A stretch of DNA of 64,000 nt from Dehalococcoidia bacterium (GCA_020850615.1 JADZEI010000032.1:92488-156487); one strand, 5' to 3'. Shown: positions 25,308 to 33,623, numbered from the stretch's first letter. Made by a program: numbers and translations. Notes: generated from the letters alone by a model not told the origin.

Positions 25308-26242
25308 TGGGATTCACGTTCGCGGTCGAAAGCTGGGCGCCCGAATACGGCGCGCAGCTCGAACCGGGCGATACGCCCAACCGGCCCCAGCCGGACGTGG
25401 ACGTCGCGGTCGAGCGGGAGCGCACGGAATGGGCGCCGATCGCCCCACCGCCCGCCGGCCCCGAGCACGTGGCCTTCGTCGATGGCATCCAGCGGATCGA
25501 TGCGCGCGTCTGGATCACGAACCCGGACGGCAGCGTGCGGATGGGCATCTGCGCGAGCTACGCCGCGGGCGTGGTGCGCTGCAACGGCGTCGCGAAGGCC
25601 GAGGCGATCGTCGTCGGGCGTTCGCTGATCGCGCCGCAGGTCGCCGCCGGGATCGATGCGATGCCGGGCGTCGACTTCCAGCCCTGTTCGACCGCGACCG
25701 ACGCGCCCGAGGTGCTCCAGCAGGCGCTCGAAGGCCGCCGCCGCGAGCTCGAAGTCGAGGCCGCAACCCGGGGTGCGGGCGCGGAGCTTGTCGTGCTCGA
25801 TGGGTCGCTCTCCGGGCGCACCCACGTCGGCGGCGCCATCGGCTACCTGAAGACGCACCAGGTGCGCTACCTCCCGGACGACCTCCACCTGCTCGTGGGC
25901 AAGCTCGGCCCCGGCGAGCGCACCCCGGTGTTCATGACGACGACGAACTGGAGCCGCTATTCCTGGTACCTCCGCCTCCCCGGCCCCGCGGACCACCCCT
26001 GGTCCGGCATCGTCCGCTGCGAGGCGGCGGAGACGCTGACCCCGGCCGAGGCGATCGAGCTCGCCGGCATGTCCGCGGCGACCCTGCCGCGCTACGCATC
26101 GGCGCCGCACAAGGATCCGCGCGCACCCCAGAACCTCTACCCCATCGCCGGGCTCGAACGGGAGCTCCGCCGCTACCTCGGCGACCAGCAACTCCTCTAC
26201 CGCGCGCTCCGCCAGGCGGCCGCCCGCACCGCAGCGGCGTGA
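25307..26242 (+). CDS. nurA: NurA-domain 5'-3' nuclease
   Basis: A 311-residue NurA/Argonaute-related RNase H-like protein. Catalytic acidic residues are in VAFVDGIQRID (residues ~58-67) and LVVLDGSLSG (~165), with the late conserved APHKDPRAPQNLYPI. NurA degrades the 5' strand when activated by HerA. It ends the four-gene operon. No further gene follows on this strand; the convergent Uma2 gene ends 14 bp away. The overlap (TGATG at 25305) is the same type as at the other junctions. Confidence 0.9.
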   Translation: MGFTFAVESWAPEYGAQLEPGDTPNRPQPDVDVAVERERTEWAPIAPPPAGPEHVAFVDGIQRIDARVWITNPDGSVRMGICASYAAGVVRCNGVAKAEAIVVGRSLIAPQVAAGIDAMPGVDFQPCSTATDAPEVLQQALEGRRRELEVEAATRGAGAELVVLDGSLSGRTHVGGAIGYLKTHQVRYLPDDLHLLVGKLGPGERTPVFMTTTNWSRYSWYLRLPGPADHPWSGIVRCEAAETLTPAEAIELAGMSAATLPRYASAPHKDPRAPQNLYPIAGLERELRRYLGDQQLLYRALRQAAARTAAA

Positions 26243-26255
26243 TCCCGGCGGGGAG

Positions 26256-26897
26256 TCACGAACGCGGCGTGAGCTGCTCCGCGACCACCGTGGCAAGGTC
26301 GCCCGCGAGCATCGCCGCGACGTTGAGCCGCAACCCGGGGAACACCTCGCTGTGGATCACGCCGTGCTCGTCGGGCGTCAGCGGGACGTAGACGCCCTCC
26401 CGCAGGCGGAACCAGTCGAGGCGCTGCTCGTAGACCTGCCAGGCGATGTACTCCTGCACGCCGTTGCGCCGGTACGCGTTCATCTTGTCGTGGAGGTCGT
26501 AGCTCGCAGAGGTCGCCGCCACCTCCGCCACGAGCTCGGGCGCGCCTTCGATGCGGTCATCCGAGGTGAGTACCGACTGCCCGTGGTGGTCCTCATCCCA
26601 CCGCAAGAGCACATCCGGTTGGGGCTCGTTGTCGAGGTCAAGCCGGACGGTGGCATCGTTGCCCCCGACCACGCCCGGGGTCAGCGCTCGGTACGTGCCG
26701 AGCCAGGTGGTGATGTCCTGGTGCGCACGCGCATGGGTGAAGTTGACCGGAGAAGCCACGTACACCACTCCTTCGACCAGCTCGGCGCGCATGCCGGGGC
26801 ACTGCTCGTACCGCCGCTCGAACTCGGCACGCGTCAGCCGGTCGCCGGAAGCGAGGGGCGGGAGCGCCGTCGCTGGTGGCCGCTCGATGGTGGTCAT
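26256..26897 (-). CDS. Uma2-family (DUF820) putative endonuclease, paralog 1
   Basis: A 213-residue PD-(D/E)XK-type protein with the family residues AELVEGVVY, NEPQPDVLLRW and PELVAEVAATSASYD, then a YRRNGVQEYIAWQVYE strand. The family is Uma2/DUF820, common and often multi-copy in cyanobacteria and chloroflexi; its biological role is not known. It is nearly identical at both ends to paralog 2 at 39512, but differs in the middle. Start ATG 26897 has a TACACT box (minus strand, 26906-26911) eight bases upstream. Confidence 0.85.
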   Translation of the reverse strand: MTTIERPPATALPPLASGDRLTRAEFERRYEQCPGMRAELVEGVVYVASPVNFTHARAHQDITTWLGTYRALTPGVVGGNDATVRLDLDNEPQPDVLLRWDEDHHGQSVLTSDDRIEGAPELVAEVAATSASYDLHDKMNAYRRNGVQEYIAWQVYEQRLDWFRLREGVYVPLTPDEHGVIHSEVFPGLRLNVAAMLAGDLATVVAEQLTPRS

Positions 26898-26905
26898 CGC
26901 GCATC

Positions 26906-26911
26906 AGTGTA
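26906..26911 (-). promoter_or_regulatory. -10 box TACACT before the Uma2 paralog 1 gene
   Basis: TACACT ends eight bases before the start codon, the same arrangement as in front of paralog 2 (39498-39503). Confidence 0.5.
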
Positions 26912-26955
26912 CTGCATGGCCGGACGGCCCGAGGCATCCACGCCTGACGCGCGCG

Positions 26956-26984
26956 AAAAAGGGCCGGGCGTTGCTGCCCGGCCC
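26956..26984 (-). terminator. Intrinsic terminator of the rplKA operon
   Basis: On the minus strand GGGCCGGGC, loop, GCCCGGCCC is followed by five T residues, just downstream of the rplA stop codon. A strong classical terminator. Confidence 0.85.
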
Positions 26985-27009
26985 TTCGTGTACGTGCAGT
27001 AGCGTGCGG

Positions 27010-27723
27010 TCAGCTGACCTTCATCGCCAGCGTCTGGAGGAGGTCCAGGTGGATGCCGGGGCCCATCGTCGTCGTCAGCGTGGCCGCGCGGATGTACTGG
27101 CCCTTCGCTTCTTTCGGCTTCGCGGCGTTCACGGCTTCGATGAAGGCGGCCATGTTCTCGCGCAGCTTGTCCGGTTCGAACGAGACCTTGCCCAGCGGCA
27201 CGTGGATGTTCGCGAGGCGGTCGAGGCGGAACTCGACGCGGCCCTGCTTCGCATCCTGCACCGTCTTGGCCACGTCCTCGGCGCCGATGACCGTCCCGGA
27301 GCGGGGGTTCGGCATGAGGCCGCGGGGGCCGAGGATGCGGCCGAGCCGGCCGACCTTGCCCATCATCTCGCGGGTGGCAATGGCGACGTCGAAGTCGGTC
27401 CAGCCACCTTCGATCTGCTTGATCAGGTCGTCGCTGCCGACAAAGTCGGCGCCGGCCTGGCGGGCGGCCGAGACGGCTTCGCCTTCGGTGAAGACGAGGA
27501 CGCGGAGGACGCGGCCGAGGCCGTTCGGCAGCACCGTGCTGCCGCGGATCTGCTGCTCGGCGTGGCGCGGGTCCAGGCCGGTCTTGATGTGGAGCTCGAT
27601 GGTCTCGTCGAACTTCGCGGGCGCGATCTCCCGGGCCAGCGCGATCGCCTCATCGACCGGGTAGAGCTTGCGCTTATCGACCTTCGCGGCGGCTTCGAGG
27701 TACTTCTTTCCGTGCTTCGGCAT
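27010..27723 (-). CDS. rplA: 50S ribosomal protein L1
   Basis: A 237-residue L1, starting MPKHGKKYLEAAAKVDKRKLYP with the family-typical GRILGPRGLMPNPRSGTV loop and AKGQYIRAATLTTTMGPG end. L1 forms the ribosomal stalk that guides E-site tRNA exit and binds its own mRNA as a repressor in many bacteria. It follows rplK by only 2 bp, and a strong terminator lies 26 bp after the stop. rplJ/rplL, which usually follow, are absent; the next gene is an unrelated Uma2 gene. Confidence 0.97.
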   Translation of the reverse strand: MPKHGKKYLEAAAKVDKRKLYPVDEAIALAREIAPAKFDETIELHIKTGLDPRHAEQQIRGSTVLPNGLGRVLRVLVFTEGEAVSAARQAGADFVGSDDLIKQIEGGWTDFDVAIATREMMGKVGRLGRILGPRGLMPNPRSGTVIGAEDVAKTVQDAKQGRVEFRLDRLANIHVPLGKVSFEPDKLRENMAAFIEAVNAAKPKEAKGQYIRAATLTTTMGPGIHLDLLQTLAMKVS

Positions 27724-27725
27724 GG

Positions 27726-28148
27726 CTACACGACCTCGATGCCCATCGAGCGGGCAGTGCCTTCGATGATCTTCATGGCCTCTTCGACGGTGTTCGCGTT
27801 GAGGTCCGGCATCTTCGTCTCGGCGATCTTGCGGATGTCCGCGACCTTGACCTTGCCGACCTTGTTCATGCGCGGATTGCCGCTTCCGCGGTCCACGCCG
27901 GCGGCCTTGCGCAGCATGTCCGCCGCGGGCGGCGTCTTGAGGACGAAGGTGAACGAGCGGTCTTCGAAGATGGTGAGCTGCGCGGGGATGATCTGCCCGG
28001 CCTTATCGGTCGTGCGGGCGTTGTACTCCTTGCAGAACTCCATGATGTTCACGCCGTGCTGGCCGAGCGCGGGGCCAACGGGCGGGGCCGGGTTCGCCTT
28101 GCCGGCCGGGAGTTGCAGTGTCACCACTGCCCGGACTTTCTTAGCCAC
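27726..28148 (-). CDS. rplK: 50S ribosomal protein L11
   Basis: A 140-residue L11: [21 protein letters not shown] at the N-terminus, [18 protein letters not shown] and the C-terminal rRNA-binding domain ending [10 protein letters not shown]. It binds the GTPase centre of 23S rRNA. The start is GTG 28148, preceded by AGGAGACC at a proper distance; the upstream in-frame extension to 28205 is non-conserved. secE and nusG, normally upstream, are missing: the upstream 360 bp contain only repeats. Confidence 0.96.
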   Translation of the reverse strand: MAKKVRAVVTLQLPAGKANPAPPVGPALGQHGVNIMEFCKEYNARTTDKAGQIIPAQLTIFEDRSFTFVLKTPPAADMLRKAAGVDRGSGNPRMNKVGKVKVADIRKIAETKMPDLNANTVEEAMKIIEGTARSMGIEVV

Positions 28149-28239
28149 GAGTAGGTCTCCTGTGTGTGCAAGCGGGCGGCGGTTTCCGCAGCCCTCCACG
28201 CGCACGCCCGCGAGGGACGCACGAAGGGATAGCTTTGCA

Positions 28240-28294
28240 CGGCTGTTGGCTATTGGCTATTGGCTGTTGGCTGTTGGCTGTTGGCTGTTGGCTG
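28240..28294 (+). repeat. Word repeat GGCTGTTGGC / GGCTATTGGC, tandem
   Basis: Seven tandem 7-8-bp words (GGCTGTTGGCTATTGGCTAT...). The second half of the same element, as CCGATAGCCAACAGCC, is at 28431-28447, so the two sides can pair across the region. The interval 28149-28510 has no gene and also holds a copy of the 90-bp GC-rich unit at 28324-28364. Confidence 0.65.
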
Positions 28295-28323
28295 CCGAAG
28301 GTACCTCACGTTTCATGCGTGCG

Positions 28324-28364
28324 CCATCAGTAGCGCGCGCGTGAGCGAGCGCCCGCGTGCCCCC
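28324..28364 (-). repeat. Solo copy of the 90-bp GC-rich repeat core
   Basis: On the minus strand GGGGGCACGCGGGCGCTCGC then TCACGCGCGCGCTACTGATG, identical to the core of the tandem array at 61790-62446. Confidence 0.75.
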
Positions 28365-28510
28365 AGGTGCCCTCGTACCGCGCAGCGCCCGCTCGGCCTC
28401 GCCCCGGCGACCCCGGCCCCCAGCCAGGAGCCGATAGCCAACAGCCGCGCAGCCCGATACGCTTCCGCCGGATCCGGGGCCATGAGCCCCGTGCAGGGAG
28501 AAGCACCAAC

Positions 28511-28930
28511 TTGGCAACACCAGACGAACTGCGCGCGGCCATCGCCGAAGGCCGCGAGGAGCTCCGCAACGCCATCCGCGAAGCCGGGGCGAAGTGGGAA
28601 CAGAAGCCCGTCGCCGGCGAGGGCGAAGAGGCATGGTCGCCGCGCCAGGCCGCCGAACACGCGATCGCCGCCGACCTCTTCTTCGCGTCGCACATCTGTG
28701 TCTGCTGCGGCTACCCGGGGCTGGACCTCAAGCAGCTCTCGTTCGCCACACCGGAGGAGGCGCTCGCTGGCTTCGACGAGGTCATCGAGAAGGCGGACGG
28801 CCGCCTGAAGTACGTCACCGAGAAGGACCTCGCGGCGAAGAGCGAGCGGTTCAACACCGACGTCGCGGGCGTGATGGGCGTGAACGCGCACCACATGAAG
28901 GACCACGCCGCCCAGATCCGCAACGCCTGA
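28511..28930 (+). CDS. DinB superfamily protein
   Basis: A 139-residue four-helix-bundle protein. TTG 28511 is a good start because GGGAGAAGC is just upstream and the protein then begins LATPDELRAAIAEGREELRNAI. The potential metal ligands AEHAIAAD near residue 50 and NAHHMKDH near residue 130 fit DinB. The domain occurs in thiol-dependent and stress proteins; no function can be assigned. A strong inverted repeat follows at 28952. Confidence 0.75.
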   Translation: MATPDELRAAIAEGREELRNAIREAGAKWEQKPVAGEGEEAWSPRQAAEHAIAADLFFASHICVCCGYPGLDLKQLSFATPEEALAGFDEVIEKADGRLKYVTEKDLAAKSERFNTDVAGVMGVNAHHMKDHAAQIRNA

Positions 28931-28951
28931 CCGGCTCCAGCTCGAACAACC

Positions 28952-28990
28952 ACGGCCGCCGCGCTCCCCATCGGGCCCGGCGGCCGTTGT
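28952..28990 (+). terminator. 10-bp perfect inverted repeat ACGGCCGCCG ... CGGCGGCCGT
   Basis: Located just after the DinB gene and followed by TTGTG. It has a long loop of 15 nt and only a short T tract, so it is probably a Rho-assisted or bidirectional terminator. The remaining DNA up to 29174 holds nothing recognisable. Confidence 0.45.
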
Positions 28991-29174
28991 GCGCCCCGCC
29001 AGGCTGACTGGCGGCCGCTCAGGAGCGCGCGCCCGCCGGCCTCGAGCATCATCGTGCTGGCGACGACGTGCTGGCGCGCGACCTGGGGCATCGCGGAGGT
29101 ACCGCTCGCGCGCTGTCCTGCCCGGGACCGAGGGCTGGCGTACCTGCGGTCACCTTGGCTGGTGTAGCAGCAGC

Positions 29175-29573
29175 TCAGGGGATGGTGACCGTCAGCTTGC
29201 CTTTGTACTCGAGCTTTGGGACCTCAGCACCCGGTGCGCCGGTGTAGGGCTTGTTCGAATAGTGCACCTCGAGCTCGTAGGTACCGGGCTCGGTGGGCGC
29301 GTCCTCGAGTTCGAACACGGCCCCGAAGCTGTACCCCGCTTCCAGGGGCATGTAGCTGGCGGCGCTCTTCGGGTCCAGCTTGAACGTCCCACGGATCGCC
29401 GGCGGCTCGAGCACCGTTTTCCCCCGGCCATCTCTGACGGTGGCCCGCACGAACAGGCCGTACGGCCCGAGCACCCGGGGAACGAAGACCGGCCCACTCG
29501 CGGAGGCCGGGTTATGTAGACTGAAGTGGATCACGAGCGGCCGGGCCGACACGACGTCGCAGAGGTAGTTCAT
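29175..29573 (-). CDS. Hypothetical beta-rich protein next to the eCIS-like effector
   Basis: A 132-residue protein, MNYLCDVVSARPLVIHFSLH, with short beta strands and a GYSFGAVFELEDAPTEPGTY segment reminiscent of Ig-like or protease-inhibitor (BsuPI-like) beta sandwiches. No signal peptide. It follows the putative effector by 29 bp on the same strand, so it may be its immunity or chaperone partner, but this rests only on position. Codon use and composition here are clearly less GC-rich than in housekeeping neighbours, fitting acquisition. Confidence 0.55.
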   Translation of the reverse strand: MNYLCDVVSARPLVIHFSLHNPASASGPVFVPRVLGPYGLFVRATVRDGRGKTVLEPPAIRGTFKLDPKSAASYMPLEAGYSFGAVFELEDAPTEPGTYELEVHYSNKPYTGAPGAEVPKLEYKGKLTVTIP

Positions 29574-29602
29574 CCCCTGCCGCCTTCCCTCGACGGCGCC
29601 AT

Positions 29603-30478
29603 CTAGAGCGTCGGCCCGTACGTGCGCACGCGGTTTTCAAGCGCGTCGACCGCGGGCGCCTGGGCGATGTACGGCGGGTCGCCGGGGGAGTCACCGAGCT
29701 TGAAGTAGTTCTTCTTTGCGGTTTTGACCATGTCCGCCACGATCTTGTCCGCCCTGGGCTTGAGCTTCGCTTCGGCTTCGCCCTGGGTCAGGTCTGGCTT
29801 CTTCTTGCCGAACCATCCCGACTGCTTGATCGGCGCCTTCAGGTTCTCGAGCTTCGTCTCGGCCTTGCGGAACTCTGGCGTGAAGGTGTTCACCCACTCG
29901 GTGTTCCAATGATAGTTCTCGTGGAGCGGCTCGGCGGCATAGGCGGACCAGTCATCCGCGATCCCCGTACGGTTGTCATGGAGGTTCTTGGCCACGGCCC
30001 TCCAGTTTCCCTTAGTGACGTTCGAGAGCGGACCCGTGTCGTCTTCGGGTGCAGGCGCGGGATAGTGGTCGTTCGTGTAGTAGACGAGCTGGATCTCCCC
30101 ATTCGATGTGAAGTCCGTGAGCTTGTACTTGAACACGCCCGCGGCGTCATCCTTGACGACGTTTCCACCGAACGTCTGCTCCTTCACTTTGGTCGTGCTC
30201 GCGTCACTGTTCGAACGCTTCGGGGCCGGCCGGGCCACCGGGAAGGTCGGATCCACGGCCCGCAGGATCAACCGTTGCACTGGGTCCTCTTCGAGGTTGA
30301 TTTCCTTGTGCGCGCCTTCCTTGCGTTGGACCAGTAGCCGCTGCACCGCCTGGTTGCCCACAGCGCGCTGCAGCGCGGCCAACGGCTGGCTACCCGGCTG
30401 CGTGACGCGGGACGGGCTACCAGGACGCGCCGGCGAACCCGGATGGCGAAAAGGCATACGGACGCGGCTCTGACTCAT
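29603..30478 (-). CDS. Putative eCIS-associated effector with HExxH motif
   Basis: A 291-residue protein. Its N-terminus has the sequence LAALQRAVGNQAVQRLLVQR (residues ~35-54), which matches the LQRxxGNxAVxxLL tag found at the start of many DUF4157/eCIS cargo proteins. The C-terminal domain (residues ~115-291) has LHENYHWNTEW, which includes an HExxH zinc-protease signature. A signal peptide is absent, as expected for a phage-tail-like cargo. No contractile-injection structural gene is present in the window. Start ATG 30478 follows TACAGT by six bases, so it is leaderless. Confidence 0.65.
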   Translation of the reverse strand: MSQSRVRMPFRHPGSPARPGSPSRVTQPGSQPLAALQRAVGNQAVQRLLVQRKEGAHKEINLEEDPVQRLILRAVDPTFPVARPAPKRSNSDASTTKVKEQTFGGNVVKDDAAGVFKYKLTDFTSNGEIQLVYYTNDHYPAPAPEDDTGPLSNVTKGNWRAVAKNLHDNRTGIADDWSAYAAEPLHENYHWNTEWVNTFTPEFRKAETKLENLKAPIKQSGWFGKKKPDLTQGEAEAKLKPRADKIVADMVKTAKKNYFKLGDSPGDPPYIAQAPAVDALENRVRTYGPTL

Positions 30479-30484
30479 GCCCGC

Positions 30485-30490
30485 ACTGTA
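30485..30490 (-). promoter_or_regulatory. -10 box TACAGT of the effector gene
   Basis: TACAGT ends six bases before the ATG at 30478, predicted leaderless. Confidence 0.55.
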
Positions 30491-30603
30491 CAGCGCCCCG
30501 GGGGGCCGCGTGAACCGGCACGCGCTGCGTGTGATGCGAATTTGTAACGTCGTTCTCCCGCAGTGGACCGGCACCGTGGCAGGAGCCCGCACGCGCGCCG
30601 AAA

Positions 30604-31458
30604 TCACGCGCCTGGCGTGTGCCGTTGCAGGAACGCGACCGCCGTGGCGATGGTCTGCGGGCGGAGCTCCGGCGCGGCCCAGTCCTCGACGTAGGTGGCA
30701 TCCGGCGCGAGGGCGGCGATCTCCTTCGCCGTCGCGGTCGGGTGGAAGTCGTCGTGCCCGGCGAGCACGAGCAGCGGCGCCGGGCAGGTCCGCACGAAGT
30801 CCCGCGTCACGCTGAAGACGAAGTCGCTGCGGTCGAAGAACGCGGCGGAGGTCTCGCGGTGGACCGTGGCGATCCCGGCGGGCTGCATCGCGAGGACCTC
30901 GTCACGGAACGCCTGGTCGGCCTTGATCCGGGCGGCCCAGAGCCCGCCGGGCGTGTTCTGCTGGAAGCGATCGTTCTCCATCGCAGCCACAACCATCGCC
31001 TGGGCGCCGCCCTGTTCGACAGTGCGGGCCGCGCTTTCGAACATGCCCCTGAACCCGTCGAAGTTGCCGCCATCGAGCCCGATCGGGTTCTGGAGGATCG
31101 CCGCGCTGATCCGCGCGGGGGCCTCCTGGATGATGCGCAGGCAGTAGGAGCTGCCGATGCAGCCGCCCATCACGTGGGCCCGCTCGATGCCCAGCGCATC
31201 GAGGAGTGCGACCTGGTCCGCGGCCATCGTGCCCCAGTCGGTCACCACCATCGGCGCGAAGCTGCGGTGGGCGTTGCGCTGGTCCATCGCGATGACGCGG
31301 AAGTGCGGCGAGAGCGCCTCGATCGGGTTCCACGGGGCCTGGTACCAGAACTCGATGCGGCTATCCATGCCGCCGAGCGCGAACAGCAACACGGGATAGC
31401 CGCTGCCGTGCTCTTCGTAGTAGATGGATGCGCCGGTGGGGAGCTGGACGTTCGGCAT
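30604..31458 (-). CDS. Alpha/beta hydrolase with Cys in the nucleophile elbow
   Basis: A 284-residue alpha/beta hydrolase. The start MPNVQLPTGASIYYEEHGSG at 31458 is preferred (GAGGT upstream). The nucleophile elbow is MGGCIGSS, with Cys instead of Ser; an acid is in LAGHDDFHP. In the position where the catalytic His usually sits near the C-terminus the sequence is YVEDWAAPELRPQTIATAV, with no His, so the triad may be incomplete or the His lies elsewhere. Function cannot be stated: a hydrolase of reduced activity or a lyase-like derivative are both possible. Confidence 0.75.
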   Translation of the reverse strand: MPNVQLPTGASIYYEEHGSGYPVLLFALGGMDSRIEFWYQAPWNPIEALSPHFRVIAMDQRNAHRSFAPMVVTDWGTMAADQVALLDALGIERAHVMGGCIGSSYCLRIIQEAPARISAAILQNPIGLDGGNFDGFRGMFESAARTVEQGGAQAMVVAAMENDRFQQNTPGGLWAARIKADQAFRDEVLAMQPAGIATVHRETSAAFFDRSDFVFSVTRDFVRTCPAPLLVLAGHDDFHPTATAKEIAALAPDATYVEDWAAPELRPQTIATAVAFLQRHTPGA

Positions 31459-31512
31459 GCGGGACCTCGCGGGTGGTGTGTCGCCGCCCATCCTACCGGG
31501 TGCGGCCCGGGC

Positions 31513-32166
31513 TCAGTTGCCGGCGCCGAATCCCTCGTACTTCCGTCGCCGGTGCTCGATCGCCTCGATCTCGGTCTTCTGGAGCAGCCGCTGGAGCAGG
31601 TCGGAGAGCATCTCCAGGCGCAGGACGGGGGACTCGATCTCGAGGAGGCGCTGCTTCTCGGTCTCTTCGGCCTGGAGCCACGGCGCGAGGAAGTTCACGA
31701 GCTCGTGCGGCCGCCGCGGGAGCCGCATGCCGCGCGCCCACTGGTCCGTGAGCGAGAGCGCGAGGTGGAAGTACCCCGGGAACGCGGCGTGGACGCGCTC
31801 CACGATCGCCGCGGCCGGGCCATCACCCTCCGGCTCCGCGTCGGCGAGGAGCTCCACTTCGCCGAACGGATAGGGCTGGGGCGGCAGCATGCGGCGCAGA
31901 CGGAAGCGCTGCTGGCCGCGCGCGGTGAGCACGAACCGCCCGCCCTGCACCTCCTGCGCCTCCTCGATGACCGCGGTCGTGCCGACTTCGTAGGGGATCG
32001 CTCCGCCGCCGACCTCGTGGCCCTCGCGGATCAGCACGACGCCGAACACGCCGCCCACGTCGATGAGTTCGCGGGTCATGACTTTGTACCGCTCCTCGAA
32101 GATCTGGAGCGGCAACGGCATGCCGGGGAAGAGGACCGTCCGCAGCGGGAAGATCGGGATCTCCAC
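31513..32166 (-). CDS. LON-N substrate-binding domain protein
   Basis: A 217-residue protein starting with GTG at 32166, MEIPIFPLRTVLFPGMPLPLQIFE, the LON N-terminal domain signature, with a C-terminal helical region. The Lon ATPase and protease domains are absent. Free-standing LON-N proteins are widespread; some recognise substrates or bind cereblon-like ligands, but their bacterial role is unknown. It is close to nagA on the same strand, 44 bp apart. Confidence 0.85.
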   Translation of the reverse strand: MEIPIFPLRTVLFPGMPLPLQIFEERYKVMTRELIDVGGVFGVVLIREGHEVGGGAIPYEVGTTAVIEEAQEVQGGRFVLTARGQQRFRLRRMLPPQPYPFGEVELLADAEPEGDGPAAAIVERVHAAFPGYFHLALSLTDQWARGMRLPRRPHELVNFLAPWLQAEETEKQRLLEIESPVLRLEMLSDLLQRLLQKTEIEAIEHRRRKYEGFGAGN

Positions 32167-32209
32167 ACGGTGATTATGTAGGCGCGCGATGTCCCCGTCA
32201 GGTCGCGGT

Positions 32210-33376
32210 TCAGCTCAGGCGGGCGCCGTCGGTGCAGTACGCGATTTCGCCGCGGCAGATGGTGGTCACTACCTGCAGGTCGCCATCGAGCAGCACGATG
32301 TCCGCGTCGTAGCCGCGTTCGAGCACGCCCTTGCGCTTGCCCTCGCCGATGACGCGGGCCGGGTTCGTGGCGCAGATGCGGAACGCGGTAGGCAGGTCCA
32401 CGTCGAGGATCTGCACCACGTTGCGGAACTGCTCGTCCATGGTGGCGATGCTGCCCACGATCGTGCCGTCGGGGCGCACCGCCGCGGGGCCGCTTATCTC
32501 GACATCCTGGTCGCCGAATCGGCCGGTGAGCTCGCCCGTCCCGGCCATGTGGAGGTTGTCGGTCACACAGACCATCCGGTTCGGGCCAAGCATGCGGTAG
32601 GCGAAGCGGAGGACGTCGGGCTGGACGTGCTTCGCGTCGCAGACCAACTCGCAGGTCACATCGTCCTGCAGCAGCGCCGCGACGATGAGCCCGCCTTCGC
32701 GCTGGTGGAGCGGCCGCATCGCATTGAACAGGTGCGTGACGTGGCGGGCGCCCATCTCGAAGGCGGCGCGCGCCTCCGCGATCGTCGCGTCGGTGTGGCC
32801 GATCGCCGGGACCGCGGTCGATGCGATGGCGGCGCAGAGTGCGAGCCCGCCACTGAGCTCCGGCGCGAAGGTCGCCTGGCGGATAGCGCCACCGGCGGCC
32901 GCCTGGTACGACAGGAACTCCTCGCGGACCGCCTCGCGGAGCATGTCCGGGTGGAAGGCGCCGCGGCGGAGCGGGTTCAGGAACGGCCCCTCGAGGTGGA
33001 AGCCCATGGCCTCGGCGCCGCTCCCCGTCCCGATCGCCTGCGCCAGCGCCCCGAGCATCTCGAGCGTCGTGTCCGCGTTCGGCCCCACCGTGCTGACCAG
33101 GAACGCGGTCACCCCGCGCGACGGCGCCCAGCCGCGATAGGCGCGGATCTCGCCGGGGTCGCGCGTGAAGAACGACCATCCGCCGCCGCCGTGGACGTGG
33201 ATGTCGATGAAGCCCGGCCCTGCCGTGAGGCCGTTCGCGCGGATGACGTTGGCCCCGTCGGAGACGAGGTCCCGGCCGATGGCGACGACCCGGTGACCCT
33301 CGCAGAGGATGTCCGACCGCATGGGGCCCGAGGGAAGGGCAAGCACGGCGTCCTTGATCAAGAGCGTGGATGGCAT
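32210..33376 (-). CDS. nagA: N-acetylglucosamine-6-phosphate deacetylase
   Basis: A 388-residue amidohydrolase, beginning MPSTLLIKDAVLALPSG at 33376. Metal and substrate motifs: GFIDIHVHGGGG, HLEGPFLNP, GHTDAT, THLFNAMRPLHQREGG and CVTDNLHMAGTG. It hydrolyses GlcNAc-6-P to GlcN-6-P and acetate in cell-wall recycling and amino-sugar breakdown. nagB and a GlcNAc transporter are not adjacent. Confidence 0.93.
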   Translation of the reverse strand: MPSTLLIKDAVLALPSGPMRSDILCEGHRVVAIGRDLVSDGANVIRANGLTAGPGFIDIHVHGGGGWSFFTRDPGEIRAYRGWAPSRGVTAFLVSTVGPNADTTLEMLGALAQAIGTGSGAEAMGFHLEGPFLNPLRRGAFHPDMLREAVREEFLSYQAAAGGAIRQATFAPELSGGLALCAAIASTAVPAIGHTDATIAEARAAFEMGARHVTHLFNAMRPLHQREGGLIVAALLQDDVTCELVCDAKHVQPDVLRFAYRMLGPNRMVCVTDNLHMAGTGELTGRFGDQDVEISGPAAVRPDGTIVGSIATMDEQFRNVVQILDVDLPTAFRICATNPARVIGEGKRKGVLERGYDADIVLLDGDLQVVTTICRGEIAYCTDGARLS

Positions 33377-33591
33377 TGCGGCGCCTGGACCCGGAGCTGG
33401 CCGGGGAGATGGGCAACGCGCGCGACCGGAGGGCTTCGCCAGCGTTGAACGGCACATTCTGGCCCGTGGCGATCCGGCGCGTCCACATCCCCGGGGCCGT
33501 TTGCAGCGGCTTCGCAGCACGCGGCGCTGCTTGCGAGACCTACGCAACGCAGGTGCAAGGCCGCGCAAGGTGAACGCGCACAGGCAGGGGC

Positions 33592-33606
33592 TACGGTGGG
33601 ATCACC
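33592..33606 (+). promoter_or_regulatory. Shared 15-bp motif TACGGTGGGATCACC
   Basis: This sequence is followed 4 bp later by GAAGGAGG and the small-membrane-protein ATG at 33624. The identical 15-mer is at 37042-37056, in front of another small membrane protein. It is a candidate alternative-sigma-factor promoter or operator. Confidence 0.5.
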
Positions 33607-33623
33607 CACGAAGGAGGTACCCC

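Noticed and set aside
28711..29091. Minus-strand frame over the DinB gene end and the following gap
   Set aside because: No recognisable domain, start site or ribosome site; the plus-strand gene explains most of it.
30604..31491. Start of the hydrolase at 31491
   Set aside because: The codons between 31491 and 31458 overlap a TAGGAT box and are not like the family; the ATG at 31458 has a GAGGT site.
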